64,000 nt of DNA, taken from contig NC_051107.1 in NCBI RefSeq assembly GCF_901709675.1, forward strand, positions 6,388,001 through 6,452,000, written 5' to 3'. The stretch is from Syngnathus acus. Its lineage: Eukaryota; Chordata; Actinopteri; Syngnathiformes; Syngnathidae. The notes beneath the pieces were generated by a model. That model saw nothing but the letters and a program-made list of their open reading frames with translations. It did not search any database and was not told where the DNA came from. The translations under genes and the position numbers were made by a program. Positions 1 to 23,400 of this stretch are shown here, piece after piece (the first letter of the stretch is position 1; each line of letters opens with the position of its first letter).

Positions 1-148
1 CTTCTAAGGACACCGTGTTATCGATTTTGTTATATTGTGAGCGCACAACGAACACACAATAAATGTCACTATTATACGAGTTTGTATGAAAACGTAACAA
101 GCGTGTTGAGTGGATATACAAAAGTGACAAGGAATCTTTCACTCACCG

Positions 149-329
149 ACTTCCGGCGTCTTTGAGCTCCTGTTTGCAGCGTGAGGGCATTTGCTGTCCG
201 ACAGCACAACCTAGCGGCCAAAATGTGGAGTTGCAACTTAGTGGACACTCCATTAGGTACACCCGGACAGTAACGTTTCTTGGATTCTTCATCCAAATGC
301 CCAACTTCGTTGGATAGCAAATCAGCCAT
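149..329 (-). CDS. possible first coding exon of an unidentified gene
   Basis: On the minus strand an open frame begins at an ATG (327-329) and continues about 60 codons to a good splice donor (GTGAGTG, just left of position 149). The predicted start is acidic (MADLLSNEV) and the exon ends in a basic stretch (QRRRK). A second overlapping frame from an ATG at 427 is also open. I do not recognise the product. The rest of the gene would lie left of the window. The position, just downstream of atp5f1c and in the same orientation, is where taf3 sits in human, but the residues do not resemble the TAF3 N-terminus. A non-coding first exon is an equal possibility. Confidence 0.2.
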
Positions 330-706
330 AATTCGGATGAAATCGGTGAAAATGTAGCGCAGAAATCAAACAATCTATACAAACACGTAGGAACGAGCTG
401 ACGAGTTGACCGCCAAGATGGCGGCATAACACAAAATCACGTGATAAAACCACGTGACTGCAAAGCCTCTATTGATAGCAACATTTTGCTCTTGATCATG
501 GTTTGTTTAACCTTGATGACGCTCATTTAAGATTGGTGGTGGGCTTTTGCAAGTTAGCGTATAACTAGAATTAAATAAACAGCAAATTTATCAAAAGAAT
601 ATATGTAAACAATTTCAAGCTAGCCCATGTATACGCCAGTAAAAAAGTATGAAAGGAAAACTAGAGTAAATGTGGAAATAATGACTAAATATTCAGTTTG
701 AATAAA

Positions 707-878
707 ACTATATGAAATATACATCAACTATATGAAATATATACTCTGATGAAGGCGGAAGTACAAGCCCAAACATGTCAGGTCATGCGACCTAAAATAT
801 CTTGTTTAAGATAAAAGAACCAATGAAGTGATTGACAAGTGAAAACAAAATGAACTTAGTCCAACTATATGAAATATA
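707..878. repeat. three copies of a 15-bp AT-rich word in the gap left of atp5f1c
   Basis: The word ACTATATGAAATATA occurs at 707-721, 727-741 and 864-878. Between the second and third copies is a sequence (746-790) that looks like a remnant of a hammerhead-bearing retroelement; see findings. Otherwise the gap from 430 to 960 is AT-rich and shows no gene. Confidence 0.6.
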
Positions 879-985
879 CTTACAAATGTGTCACTGTTAA
901 TCTTAATTCACAAAAATATTTGAACCAAATTTATCCTGTGAAATTGCATGAAAAAAGCAACAAATCGAGCGGATGGTTTAAGGTC

Positions 986-991
986 TTTATT
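986..991 (-). terminator. polyadenylation signal of atp5f1c
   Basis: AATAAA on the minus strand (TTTATT on plus). It lies about 300 bp past the last strong atp5f1c coding exon, so the mRNA has a further 3' segment. This makes an additional small terminal exon near 1197 plausible. Confidence 0.6.
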
Positions 992-1291
992 CTCTGCGTA
1001 TATTTTACAAACACAAGCATAAACGTGGCCAGACACGTCGGCTTCGCTCGGAAACGTCCGTCGGGGTTCACCTCGTCGCTTACCTGCCAAGAAAGAATTC
1101 CCGTCGTTCCAAATAACAAGAAATCAACAAAACCACACTGCTGGCTAACGTAGCGGCTAACTAAGTCAAAGCACGTTGACGTCTACCGGGTTACCTCCTG
1201 CAAGGCTCATTTCCTGAATGCAGCGGATCGATGCAAAACGTGCGAGAGCATTAGAAGGTTTTGAAGGCCACGAAGCTATGAAGATGAAAAC

Positions 1292-3137
1292 TTACAGCGC
1301 GGCGGCTCCGGAGATGATCTCGATAAGCTCCTTGGTGATGACGGCCTGTCGGGTGCGGTTGAAGGTCAGGGTGAGCTTGTCGATCATCTCGGCTGACGAG
1401 CGGGTGCGGAGGCGCGTTGTCGATCAAAAGGGGAGGAGAAAAAAACAACAACAGGAAGAACCCATCAACGCCTGACCCAGAAAGTTTGCGACCAAACGGT
1501 GAAGGCGGGTCCGGCTTACAAGCGTTCTTGCTGGCGCTGTCCATGGCGGTCATTCTGGCGCTCTGTTCGCTGGTGGATGACTCCCGCATCGCCAGGTAGA
1601 TGATGTTGACCATGGCAAACTCCTGGTAGCTCCTCAGCACATCGGCGTCGATATCGTCGTACACGCCCATGGTCTCTGCGGGGACCGGCCCGAGTTGGTT
1701 GCATCGCAGAGCTTGGCGGGAGGGGCTGGGGACAAAGGCGGCCCGAGACCTTACCTGCGTTTGCGACCACGTCGTTGGAGAAAAGCGGCTTTTGGTCCGT
1801 CTTGTAGGAAATGACAGACCTGCATGGGGAGAACATTTCTCTTTCATGACAAAGCTACTTGCAGACACATTTGAGGAGGACGGGGGCAAGTCAAAGACCT
1901 GAAGCGATTGTAGACAACGGCTCCTTGGTCAAACTCGTAGCCGGCGTTGAGCAGCTCGCCGGCGATGACGGAGGCGTCGCCAAAAGTGGGGGGCTTGCGG
2001 CCCACCTCCTTGCAGTTGAGCACGATGTGCTTGGCGTGAGTCCTGACCACCGGGCAAAAACACGTCAGCCGCACGGCCGGCGGTGGGCGCAACGGGGCGG
2101 GCTCGGCGCGCACTCGTACCTTTGCAGCAGACCTCGAAGTTTGTCGCCCACGTTGACCACCATCACCTCCTTGCCGCTGCCCGTCAGGTTGGCTATCTCA
2201 TTCTTGATGGTCTTGGCCACGCCTGAGTGGATGGCACCGCACAGCCCACGGTCCGACGACACGCCGATGATCAGGTGCTTGGCCGCCTTGTCCTCGGGCG
2301 CCTTGATCTCGGCCTTCTCGTAGAGAGCTGCGGGACGCAGCGGAGGAGTCAAGCTTTTGCTGTTTTCAAGAGGGCGCCGGGACCAATTCCAAGTGCACGT
2401 ACAGAGGGCTCCGGTGCCGTAGACCCGGGAGGGCTTCAGCTGCCTCTCAGCCCGAGCGTACTTGGCGGCAGCCACCATTTTCATTGACTTGGTGATCTTC
2501 TGGATGTTCTTGATGGACTTCAGCCGGATGGTGACTAGACGCAATCGGACACACCGTTAGTTCAGTTGACAACGTGCCGCGGCACAATATCTAATTTTAC
2601 ATCAGTGGACCAGGACGTCATGAACTTACTGTCCTTCAAGGTGGCCATGTTCCTGATCTGCCCACTGTTAAAACAAACACACATGAATGCAACTTGCGCA
2701 GAACACTAGAAATGTTGCATTGTGCACAAGCATTCATCCACTTTTGATTTTATTGTAAAAGGACAGCAAAGGGGGACACTTGCGCAAATGTGTGTTCATC
2801 TCTGCCAACGCTGCAGGCATAGCTGAGCAATACGAGGTGGTTTGTCTTAAAACACTTGAGTTCGGTGTTGGCTTAAAATAACAGCACTAATACGACAATG
2901 TCACCGTCTTATTTAGCATTAGCCGCCTAGCCGCTGTCATTCATTAGCCGCGGCCTCCACGTTAGCACGTCCTTTAGCTTTCAATAACTTTCAGTTCGGC
3001 CCAACACGGTTCACGTCCATTGCACAAGACGCACTTGGAGACACGACGCAACAGAAGTGATCGAGAAAACAGTGGCAGAGTGCGACTTTTCGTTACCATT
3101 GTGGGGAGAACACCAAGGCGCTGGTCCTGGCCAACAT
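1292..3137 (-). CDS. atp5f1c: ATP synthase F1 subunit gamma, mitochondrial
   Basis: This is the central rotor stalk of mitochondrial F1F0 ATP synthase; it turns inside the alpha3beta3 head and couples proton flow to ATP synthesis in the matrix. Eight coding exons read right to left: 3137-3097 (presequence [10 protein letters not shown]), 2664-2630, 2534-2403, 2327-2120, 2042-1899, 1819-1755, 1675-1520 and 1392-1292. They join in frame to 293 residues, close to the usual length. Family marks visible are the N-terminal helix ([20 protein letters not shown]), the block [34 protein letters not shown], and the C-terminal helix ending [13 protein letters not shown]. The stop codon overlaps a consensus splice donor, so a second isoform with a different last residue is likely. 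Identification is certain; only the alternative end is inferred. Confidence 0.96.
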
Positions 3138-3579
3138 GTTCGCTCCGATGAAGGTCAGACTGGCAGCACTGCGCATGCGCACAGTCAAGAGAAACGCAGG
3201 CACCGCTGATGCCTTCACGGACTTGCAAGGAAAATCAGATGAACGAATCCCAATCATTTCTTTTTGTATTGTCGATTAAGAAAAAACAAAAAAAAACTTG
3301 ACTTTAAAAGTACCAAACCATAATGACGAACAATAAAATACAGTAAAACCAAAAATGAATAGTGTTGTATTGTATATGCTGTAACAATCTGCACAGTTTG
3401 AATATAAACACTATACATGAAACAAAAATCGTGCTTAATTATTCCAAAAAACATTTAAAATTAAACATGGGTATTTAAGTACCATTAAATTCAATTAAAT
3501 GTCCCTTCACAATGCAGCTCTTTAAGGCACGCAGGAATAGGTCTGATGATGTCCACAAGGTCCGTCCGAGCAACGCGCG
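3138..3579. other. atp5f1c promoter side and echdc3 3' end, no gene seen
   Basis: The first 90 bp hold the atp5f1c 5' end, right next to its presequence exon. The remainder is A/T-rich and corresponds to the 3' UTR of echdc3, which is transcribed toward it. No further coding exon was found on either strand. Confidence 0.6.
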
Positions 3580-4958
3580 TCATTCGTGGACGTTTTCCAC
3601 TTGATGGCTCCACACCGGCTTGCGTTTCTCGATGAAGGCTCGTATTCCCTCCTGGCCGTCTCTCAAAGCCAGGTTGTCCACCATCACCTTGGAGGCGGTG
3701 GCGTACGCCGCATCTCGTCCTTGAGACATTTGTCTTGGGGGGGAAAAAAGACAGAATAGAGCTGAGATGAGCAAAGCAAATGTGCCCACGTCGCCATTCA
3801 AGCGTCACGGCGCGCACTTGTGGAAGGCGGCCTTGCCGAGGGCCACCACGGGTCGGCTGGCCCCGCACACGCGCCGGGCGACGGCCATGGTCTCCGCTTC
3901 CAATCGCTCCTCCGGAACAACCTTACTGAGCAACCCGTGCAGCAAAGCGTCGTGGGCGGAGATGGGAGCGCCCGTGAAAAGCATCTCCATGGCAACCTGC
4001 CGGGCACAAGTCACCAAACTAGCTTCATGTTAACAAACGATGCTAATGAATAGCCTCAGCGTCACCTTCCTGGGCACGGCTCGGCCGATGGCCACGGCCG
4101 GCGTGGAGCAGAAGAGCCCCACGTTGACGCCCGGGGTGGCGAAGGTGGATTTGTCGGACGCCAGCGCCACGTCGCAGCTGGCCACCAGCTGGCAGCCCGC
4201 CGCTGTGGCCACGCCATTCACCATGGCGACGACGGGGACGGCCACGTCTTGTATCAGAGTCATCACCTGGCCGTGCAATAGACACCTCAATAAATACGCT
4301 CAACACAGACGGGTAAAGCGGCTAACCTGCGCGCACGTGTGAAACACACGGGTGTGATACTCTCGACCCCGGGCTGACGTCAGCTCCTTCAAGTCGTGGC
4401 CAGAGGAAAACACGGGACCTTCAGCTAACACAATAGTGACACAAGTTGAGAAAGTGGCAAACTATGCATATTATTTCCATGGGATACCTGATATGATGAT
4501 AACTCGAAGATCTTGGCTGTCCACATCAGTCAAGATGTCCTCTCGGAGAGACTCCAGCATGGACAGAGACAGAGCGTTCCTTTTTTTGGGATTGTTCAGT
4601 ATTATTCTTCTACAAAGGTACAGAAATTCACATGTTTAACTTTTTGACATGAAGTTACAGCAAACAGAAAGCAGCAGAACAAGGAAAGCGTGTTAAAAGA
4701 ACAAAATCGATTTCATGAGAGACCTTGAAACTCATTTACGAGCTGTGTCAAAGTTGACTGCTGTGGTTTGCATTGTAAATACATTGAACTGTTGTTCTTT
4801 TTCAAGCCAGTTCGTCACCTAATGCCGTTCTCCTGGCTGCGCACAGTCAGTGGTTCCGGTTCCGTTCTGTTTGAGAAGTACCGACGTCCAGTCAGCAAAC
4901 GTGAGCTGGTGACGTAGCTCACATTGCTGCGCAACAACCGACGGACCGCTGCAGCCAT
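3580..4958 (-). CDS. echdc3: enoyl-CoA hydratase domain-containing protein 3, mitochondrial
   Basis: This is a crotonase-fold protein of mitochondria, linked in mammals to fatty-acid handling and insulin sensitivity; its exact substrate is not settled. Six coding exons (4958-4819, 4609-4488, 4424-4327, 4266-4066, 3996-3818, 3733-3580) join in frame to 297 residues. The start was chosen because MAAAVRRLLRSN gives a basic, acid-free targeting peptide. Motifs seen in order are NNPKKRNALSLSML, GPVFSSGHDLKEL (the CoA/oxyanion loop), VNGVATAAGCQLVASCD, FATPGVNVGLFCSTP, MLFTGAPISA and the terminal KRKPVWSH. These match ECHDC3 rather than other hydratases. In human, ECHDC3 lies on 10p14 in the same region as ATP5F1C, which supports the call. 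Confidence 0.95.
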
Positions 4959-5572
4959 GTTTGACTCGTTCAAAACAAACACCTGTCACTTCCGGGTCTG
5001 TGACGTCGCACATCGGTGACCGGTGACGTCAAGCTTGCGCGACAACCGTATTTGTTTTGACCGTGTTTTGTTTTTCGTATTTTCATTCATTTCCAATCAG
5101 CACCAGTATATCGACAAAATGTCATGAATCTTTGCTACACAAAGCCAAACAATGTTCATTCGTGTCATATTCAGAAAGGGAAATGGTTGGTTATTTATTT
5201 CATTGTTTTTTTTAATGGACTAACATTGATTATGACAAATCGTGATCATGATGAGGCTCATTATAAGGCAACATTTTCTCCTGAAAAATGGGTTATTATA
5301 AAAAGTGATCATTTTGAGGACTATGGCAACACTTTTGCCTGAAAAAAAGGAAAGAAAAAGTGCTATCTATTTTTTTCTGCATCATTGCTGAGTGAAGCAT
5401 AACCATGGCAACCTGGAAGCAACTCCCTCATCTCAGTCTTGCAGTATCTGCAGGTGCAGGTGTTAGCTCTGGAAATGTTGCCAATGAAGTTAGGGCAAGA
5501 CAAAGAAGAAGAGGTCCCAGGGGGGGCAGAGGTCACACGCAGAAAGCAAAGCAGCAGGACCCAGGCCTCCTG
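4959..5572. promoter_or_regulatory. echdc3 promoter side and kcnj8 3' UTR
   Basis: Just upstream of the echdc3 start are an ETS-type CTTCCGG (about 4988) and two CRE-like words, TGACGTCG (about 5000) and TGACGTCA (about 5022), typical of a TATA-less housekeeping promoter. From about 5040 to 5570 the sequence is AT-rich and should contain the 3' UTR of kcnj8. No additional gene is visible. Confidence 0.4.
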
Positions 5573-7436
<1,864 letters not shown>

Positions 7437-8158
7437 GATTGGTTTGCTCGCTCGCTCGCCTCGCTTCGCTCTTGTGCGCCTTTTACGCACGTCGTCTCAG
7501 CGCCTCTGACGTGCGCTCGCTCGGGCGCGCGCGCGCGCATTTCGGCGTTGGTTGGGAGCCGCCTCTGCTGGGCCGGCTTTACGACCTCCTCAAGCCGGAC
7601 CCGGTAGCGCTGCTTTCCCGAAGCGTCAATTTAAAGGCACCCAAGCAATAACACACCATCAAAAAGATGCCCAAATAAGCTCAACAACTTCCCTTTAAAG
7701 TGCACCCTTTGACTTGAAATTCGACAAAGTTGAGGGAAATTGATTCTTGGTCGAGCCGCCAGGTGGCGCTATTTAATAACATATCGCTCACCAGAAATAA
7801 GTCCTTCCTAAATAAAAAACGCCCGGGGGAGGAGCCAGCAAATTTTTCGATTGGCAAAAATAGTCACCATCTTGAAAAGACTAGAAAAGGACTTTAATGC
7901 ACACGACTCGGTTGCATTGTACAAATGCTGAATAGGAATCAAAGCAACACGTGATGCAGAAGGTAAAAGACTCAAGTGAAGTCATCTTGTGAATAAAACA
8001 ACGTGCGCTCGGCCCAACATGTGTTACTGCCGCACCGGAAAAAAAAAATGCTGTTGCATGATACTGAAGTTTTCTGTTTTTGGGCTCAACGTTTAGTGCC
8101 CGAGTCAAAGTGAAACGTCGGGGCGTGTGCCGCACCCAAACATTGTGATCACTCGCTG
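7437..8158. other. kcnj8 5' region and abcc9 3' UTR
   Basis: The stretch 7437-7560 is GC-rich with GCTCGCTCGC and GCGCGCGC runs and is the likely kcnj8 promoter and leader. From about 7650 to 8158 it becomes AT-richer and should be the 3' UTR of abcc9; an ATTAAA on the minus strand near 7893 could serve as its poly(A) signal. No other gene was seen. Confidence 0.45.
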
Positions 8159-18690
<10,532 letters not shown>

Positions 18691-20933
18691 GGCCGCGCTT
18701 CTTTGCCGCCGTCTGACAAGCGCAACGTTAAGAAGAAATGGCGAGCTGACAAGGGGCCAAACAAACATGGCTGCCACTTAGCAGTGCTCTACGGCTATTC
18801 TTCGTTTGGGAACATTGGAGCATTCAACCTCCCACTCATAAGACGCAAATGGGTCAGAATCAAATCAAATGAAAAATAGAGTTGTTTCAAAGTGCACCGC
18901 AGAATTTTTGTGAGCGTTAAAGACACTTGACGCCCTCCTCCATATACGACTCAACTATCTACGCACACTTCAGATGTGCCAAACATAGTCCAACTCCTTT
19001 AATTGGTCGCTGGTGACGTCATGTTGACCATGATGTCATAGTTGCGTGAATAAGTCAATGATAACCCGCGCACGCAGCTTACGAGGGTAGAGTCTTAACT
19101 TTTTTCCCAGTGAGAAAAGTGGAAATGAAAAGTCCAAGGTTTACCTCAACAAGAAGACAGAAGTCCCGCAATCCTTACGGACAAATTTTCATTCCTGCTG
19201 GAGGACAAATGAAAAATAAGATTGAGGCTGGGGGGGGGGTGGAAGAAAAAAAAAAGAGGAAAAGATGTTGTGGTGTGAGCTGACCGGGGAGAATAAAGTT
19301 GATTATTTTTAGACGCGCGCCTGGATCAGCTGCTCGGTATTCTGACGCGCGTTTGTTCGATGGAATGCACACACACTACCTCCGGTCATTTTCAAAATAA
19401 AATGTACGTTTTAGTTTCTGCCTGCATAACAAAAACGCTCTCCCAAACTTGATCTTTTTGGCGCTGGCAAGCTCAAATAGAACTTTCTCACACATCAAAT
19501 CTAAAGTTGTGCGTGTGCGCGACGAAAGTGACGTATGACCCCTCAGATATGCGTCACTGACGGCCACTTTAATATGAAGGCAGCGCTTTTTTAACTTCCA
19601 CTTAAATTGGGTTTAACTCCTGCTACCTTGACGCAACGTCGACGATCAGATTTCCAAAACTTTACGACTGGGAGGGGGTTGTGTTGCGCTTCTAATGCAA
19701 ATGCAATTTAAAGGAAGATCGCAGCTCAACAAATGTTAATTGGTCCATTTGGAAAAATCACAAATTCATAAATAGTAATATGATTGAGAAATCTAGAACA
19801 GAAACCCCAACGATGCCATTTATTGTAGTGTTTCATTTGCCCATCTGTGACACCATCGTGGAATTTGGCTTAAATGAGCGTTATAGCAGGACACAGTCCA
19901 AACTCCATTCTGAAATGTATCGATTTGATGACGCTTGCGTTTACACATAATTATACGGCCGCGCGCATACACTACAGCAAATATTGTATCTGTTGGAATA
20001 AAGGTTGTATTGGGCATGCTCGAGGAGAACGTTCATCGAGAGGAAAGCTCCAACGTGTTCACATTTTAAATTGTCCCGCTTGTTAGCATCACTCACTCAC
20101 TTTCGTCCACCTAACACAAGGACACCATCCTACATTCAATCTACATTTTGCACATAAGCATGTTTGCAAAAGTCCAATTTTAATGCCGATGACATATAAA
20201 CCTTCTAATGACAAAAATATTTATTGCGGGGGGTCTATCGAGAAATGCATGATCCAGTTATGACGACACGACTCTTATATCGATCGTTTGGTCGATGAAG
20301 TTTGGCATGGAGCAGTTTGCACACAAGGTGCATTTTCCGACTGTCGTCATGAGCAGCAGAGGTGGGACATACACGGGGGGACACTCACCCGGGGTCAGAA
20401 GCAGCTTTTGGCACCTCAAACCTGATGCAGTACTGCCAATGGGGAATTCCGACGTCTTTAAGGTGATGATGAACACCGGAAATAGCCGTAAATTGCGTTC
20501 AGATGCATCAGAATCCACAATAATCTCATATTCATTCAAAAATGGACGCAAAAACATCAGTAACGTTTACCATTTTTTTTTATTGCATATTTCTACACAA
20601 CCAATGTGGAAATATTGCAAATGACGGCGCTAATGTGTCGTACAAGCCACTGCAGGATGGGGGCGCTGTAAAACAAAAGAATAAATAGCACTTAAGTGAA
20701 AAGGGATATCCTTCATCATACAATACATGATATAATGTAGACATATAGTAGTGGAGTATTATGCATAGTCTTAAATGTAGTCCTTTTATATGATTGAATG
20801 TGTAAGCATCATAAACCGATTACCACTTTCATGTTGTTGCCATGGAAACATCATATCCAGGAGGATAAAGACACTGGAAAACATCCGCACGGGATTAAGA
20901 AGACTCTCAACTGCCCCCAGCCATTTTGGGAGG

Positions 20934-21030
<97 letters not shown>

Positions 21031-22650
21031 CACACAATTTGATCATCTCCCTTGGGTGTGACAAATAGTACTCCCACTCACTCACCCACTCCTCTTCTTC
21101 TGTTTACACACGTACACACTGCATGCAAGTTTAATTCACATCCTCAGGATTATTTAAAAATAGATTAAGAATGAGTTCTTCCATTAATTTGAATCTTCTT
21201 TATTTGTCGTGCGTGCGTATTTAGTTGAAGTCGGCAGTGTGAGAAAAGTTGAGGCCTGCCTGACCAATTGCCCTTGCGCAGGAAGTGGTGGACATCCCCA
21301 ACAGCAACATACACTCACAGCACACAACACACACACACACACACGCACACACAAACGCATTTATGTTTTTTTTTGTCCATGCTGCAATGACCTCAAAATT
21401 GACCTTTTCCCTGCTCCTGTTATAAACAAATAACGAGCTGGAGATATGCGGTCATTAAGCCACTGGAGGGCGACAAATGCATCATTTTGGGATAATAATG
21501 TATTCTACTCTCCACTAGAGGGCGCCATTGACCATCATTTGGTGTTTGTCTGTTTGGAATAGTTCAAAATTCCCTGTGTGTGTTTAGCCATTGCACTTGT
21601 TAATATTTGAAGCAGGTTTTATTTCGTGTCAAGTTTAACACGATGTACCATCGCCTTTAAAACATGAAAGGAATTTGTCTGGTTATTTGAGCTCCACTAG
21701 TATTGCAGCCTGAGAAAGCATAAATATGAATAATAATGCCTGCAATAATACTTCCCTAACATTAATCGCATTTAGCCTCAGTCTAATGTGTTGCCGAGTA
21801 TTTATTCAAAGCATTGTACATTATTGCCACGCTAGAAGCACGGTAATCCCATTTAAATGCAGCTTCATTTCTCATATTATGACCATTATTACCATTTCAT
21901 TGACTCCATTTCCATGATGGATTATATCACCGAGTCCACTGCCTTTCCAACACACCCGCAAATTGAGGTGTGCGTGCCTGCATCCATCTCATTTACATGC
22001 TCATGAATCATTCATAAGTGACACCTTGTGCACACACACACACTTCTGCTGTGGGCAGTGTTCTGATGAGGTGTTGGAAGTCTTTTTCAGACAAAGGCAG
22101 CCGCGAGTAAAGGAGCTGCCCTCAGGGCCAGCAGCTTTCCATACCTCTCATTTGCACTTGGAACAGGTTAGATTGGGGTTTTGCGAGGTCAGGGTTAGGT
22201 CAATTCTTGACTCGGATCCTGATGTTGACCCTTTGAACTCTGTCTGATCATGGAGCGAAGGGGCGGGTTACTCCATGCCTTGTTCCCTGAACACATGCAT
22301 GTGTTCTTCTTCTCTGCCTTCCCAGCAACATGGAAGCGTTAGGAAGCACGATTTCTCCTCGCGCTAATTCTCCGACAACAAAGGCTCCTCTGTGTGCAAA
22401 GAAAGGCTCAATTAGCAGCGGGGGCCGCAGCACGCTTAAGTGGCTTTGACAGAAGCAGCCAGGCCAAAACGGCACTGAAAAGAAAAAAACACATTTATAA
22501 ATCTCTTTTTGCAAAGTGCTTTAAAATTCAAACCAATCCAAGTTAAACATTCAGCCTGAATATCATTAAGCTTTTCATTCAACCAATTCGTTTGTAAAAC
22601 TATCAAGGGTTCAGAAAGTTACGAGTATTTTAATGGAGTAAATCACCCTA
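18691..22650. other. intergenic region between the divergent genes abcc9 and plxnb2
   Basis: No coding exon was found on either strand. The sequence is AT-rich with short CA/TG runs (about 21,325-21,355) and two isolated CTCF-like words (GGAGGGCGAC near 21,466; TAGAGGGCGCC near 21,517). It should hold the abcc9 promoter at its left edge and upstream plxnb2 elements at its right. The overlapping long frames at 20,258-20,624 lack any recognisable domain. Confidence 0.5.
20935..21036. repeat. long (TG)n tract ending in CG/CA alternation
   Basis: About 45 uninterrupted TG units (20,935-21,024) run straight into CGCGCG and then CACACA. The whole tract alternates purine and pyrimidine for about 100 bp and ends in a perfect small palindrome, which favours Z-DNA. 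Confidence 0.95.
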
Positions 22651-22899
22651 CTCACCGCCGACTAGAGCGCAGCGCAACAGAGGCGTTTTCTGTTCCAACA
22701 TGGCCGACCAGTGGCGACGCCGCCTGTAGGCACCTTGACAGACGCGCGGGGGCGCTCCAGCTGGGGGAGGAGGAAGAGGAGGATGCTTCTTCCTCATCCC
22801 AATTCCAATTCCACACACTCGTCTCGCTCAGCAGAGTTGGCCTGACGTTCACACGAGCAGGAGATAGTGGCCGAACCGAATGCTCCTCACCCGGGAGCT

Positions 22900-23038
22900 G
22901 CCAAGTTACACCACGCGACTACTTGCTTTCTTTTTCACTTTTTCCTGGGAATGTCGTTGAAGTTGTTTCAGCGAAGCAGGATGTGAGCACTTTTCTTTTG
23001 GAAGTAGCTAAACCACGGGACGGGACGACGGGACGAAG
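22900..23038 (+). other. plxnb2: probable non-coding first exon of plxnb2
   Basis: A GC-rich stretch rich in short G/C boxes ends in a consensus donor (AAG then GTAAGT at 23,039). The next plus-strand coding exon is plxnb2 at 26,499, so this is the best candidate for its 5' UTR exon. The transcription start is not defined by the sequence. The interval 23,040-26,450 would then be a long first intron with T-rich runs and no recognised gene. Confidence 0.35.
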
Positions 23039-23311
23039 GTAAGTCCACACGCTTTGTCCAGTAAATAGTCCGCTCCTTCTCAAGCGAGCGGCGCCCCGTA
23101 CTCCAAGCACAAATCATGCAATTTAGTGTCCAACCGGACTTAGCCGAGGGACGGTCGACTCGCCGAACCAAACTTTAGCTGATCCACCAACTAGTGAGAA
23201 CTTTGGAATTTCCGGCATGTGTTTGACCTTTTGAATTGTATTGTGCGAGCGTGTACGATGATCTTTTGGAAGCACTTTTGAGACAGGTGCTGCTACTTTT
23301 AACGCAAGGAG

Positions 23312-23400
23312 CGGCTGCTGCCTTTCGTTTGTTTTTGCTGCTGCTGCCGTTCGTTTGTTTTTGCTGCTGCCTTTCGTTCGTTTGTTTTTGCTGCTGTTTG
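23312..23400. repeat. short minisatellite with GCTGCTGC and CGTTTGTTTTT words
   Basis: Three imperfect copies of a roughly 27-30 bp unit (CTGCTGC followed by TTCGTTTGTTTTT) lie in the presumed plxnb2 first intron. Unit boundaries are approximate. Confidence 0.7.

Noticed and set aside
20258-20624. Overlapping frames of about 100 residues on both strands upstream of plxnb2
   Set aside because: No recognisable domain, no splice context, and equally long on both strands, as expected by chance.
20786-21085. Frames rich in Val-Cys or His-Thr repeats
   Set aside because: Translations of the TG/CA microsatellite.
22652-22852. Minus-strand frame with a serine run near the plxnb2 first exon
   Set aside because: Low-complexity serine run from a GAGGAAGAGG purine tract; no splice sites or homology.
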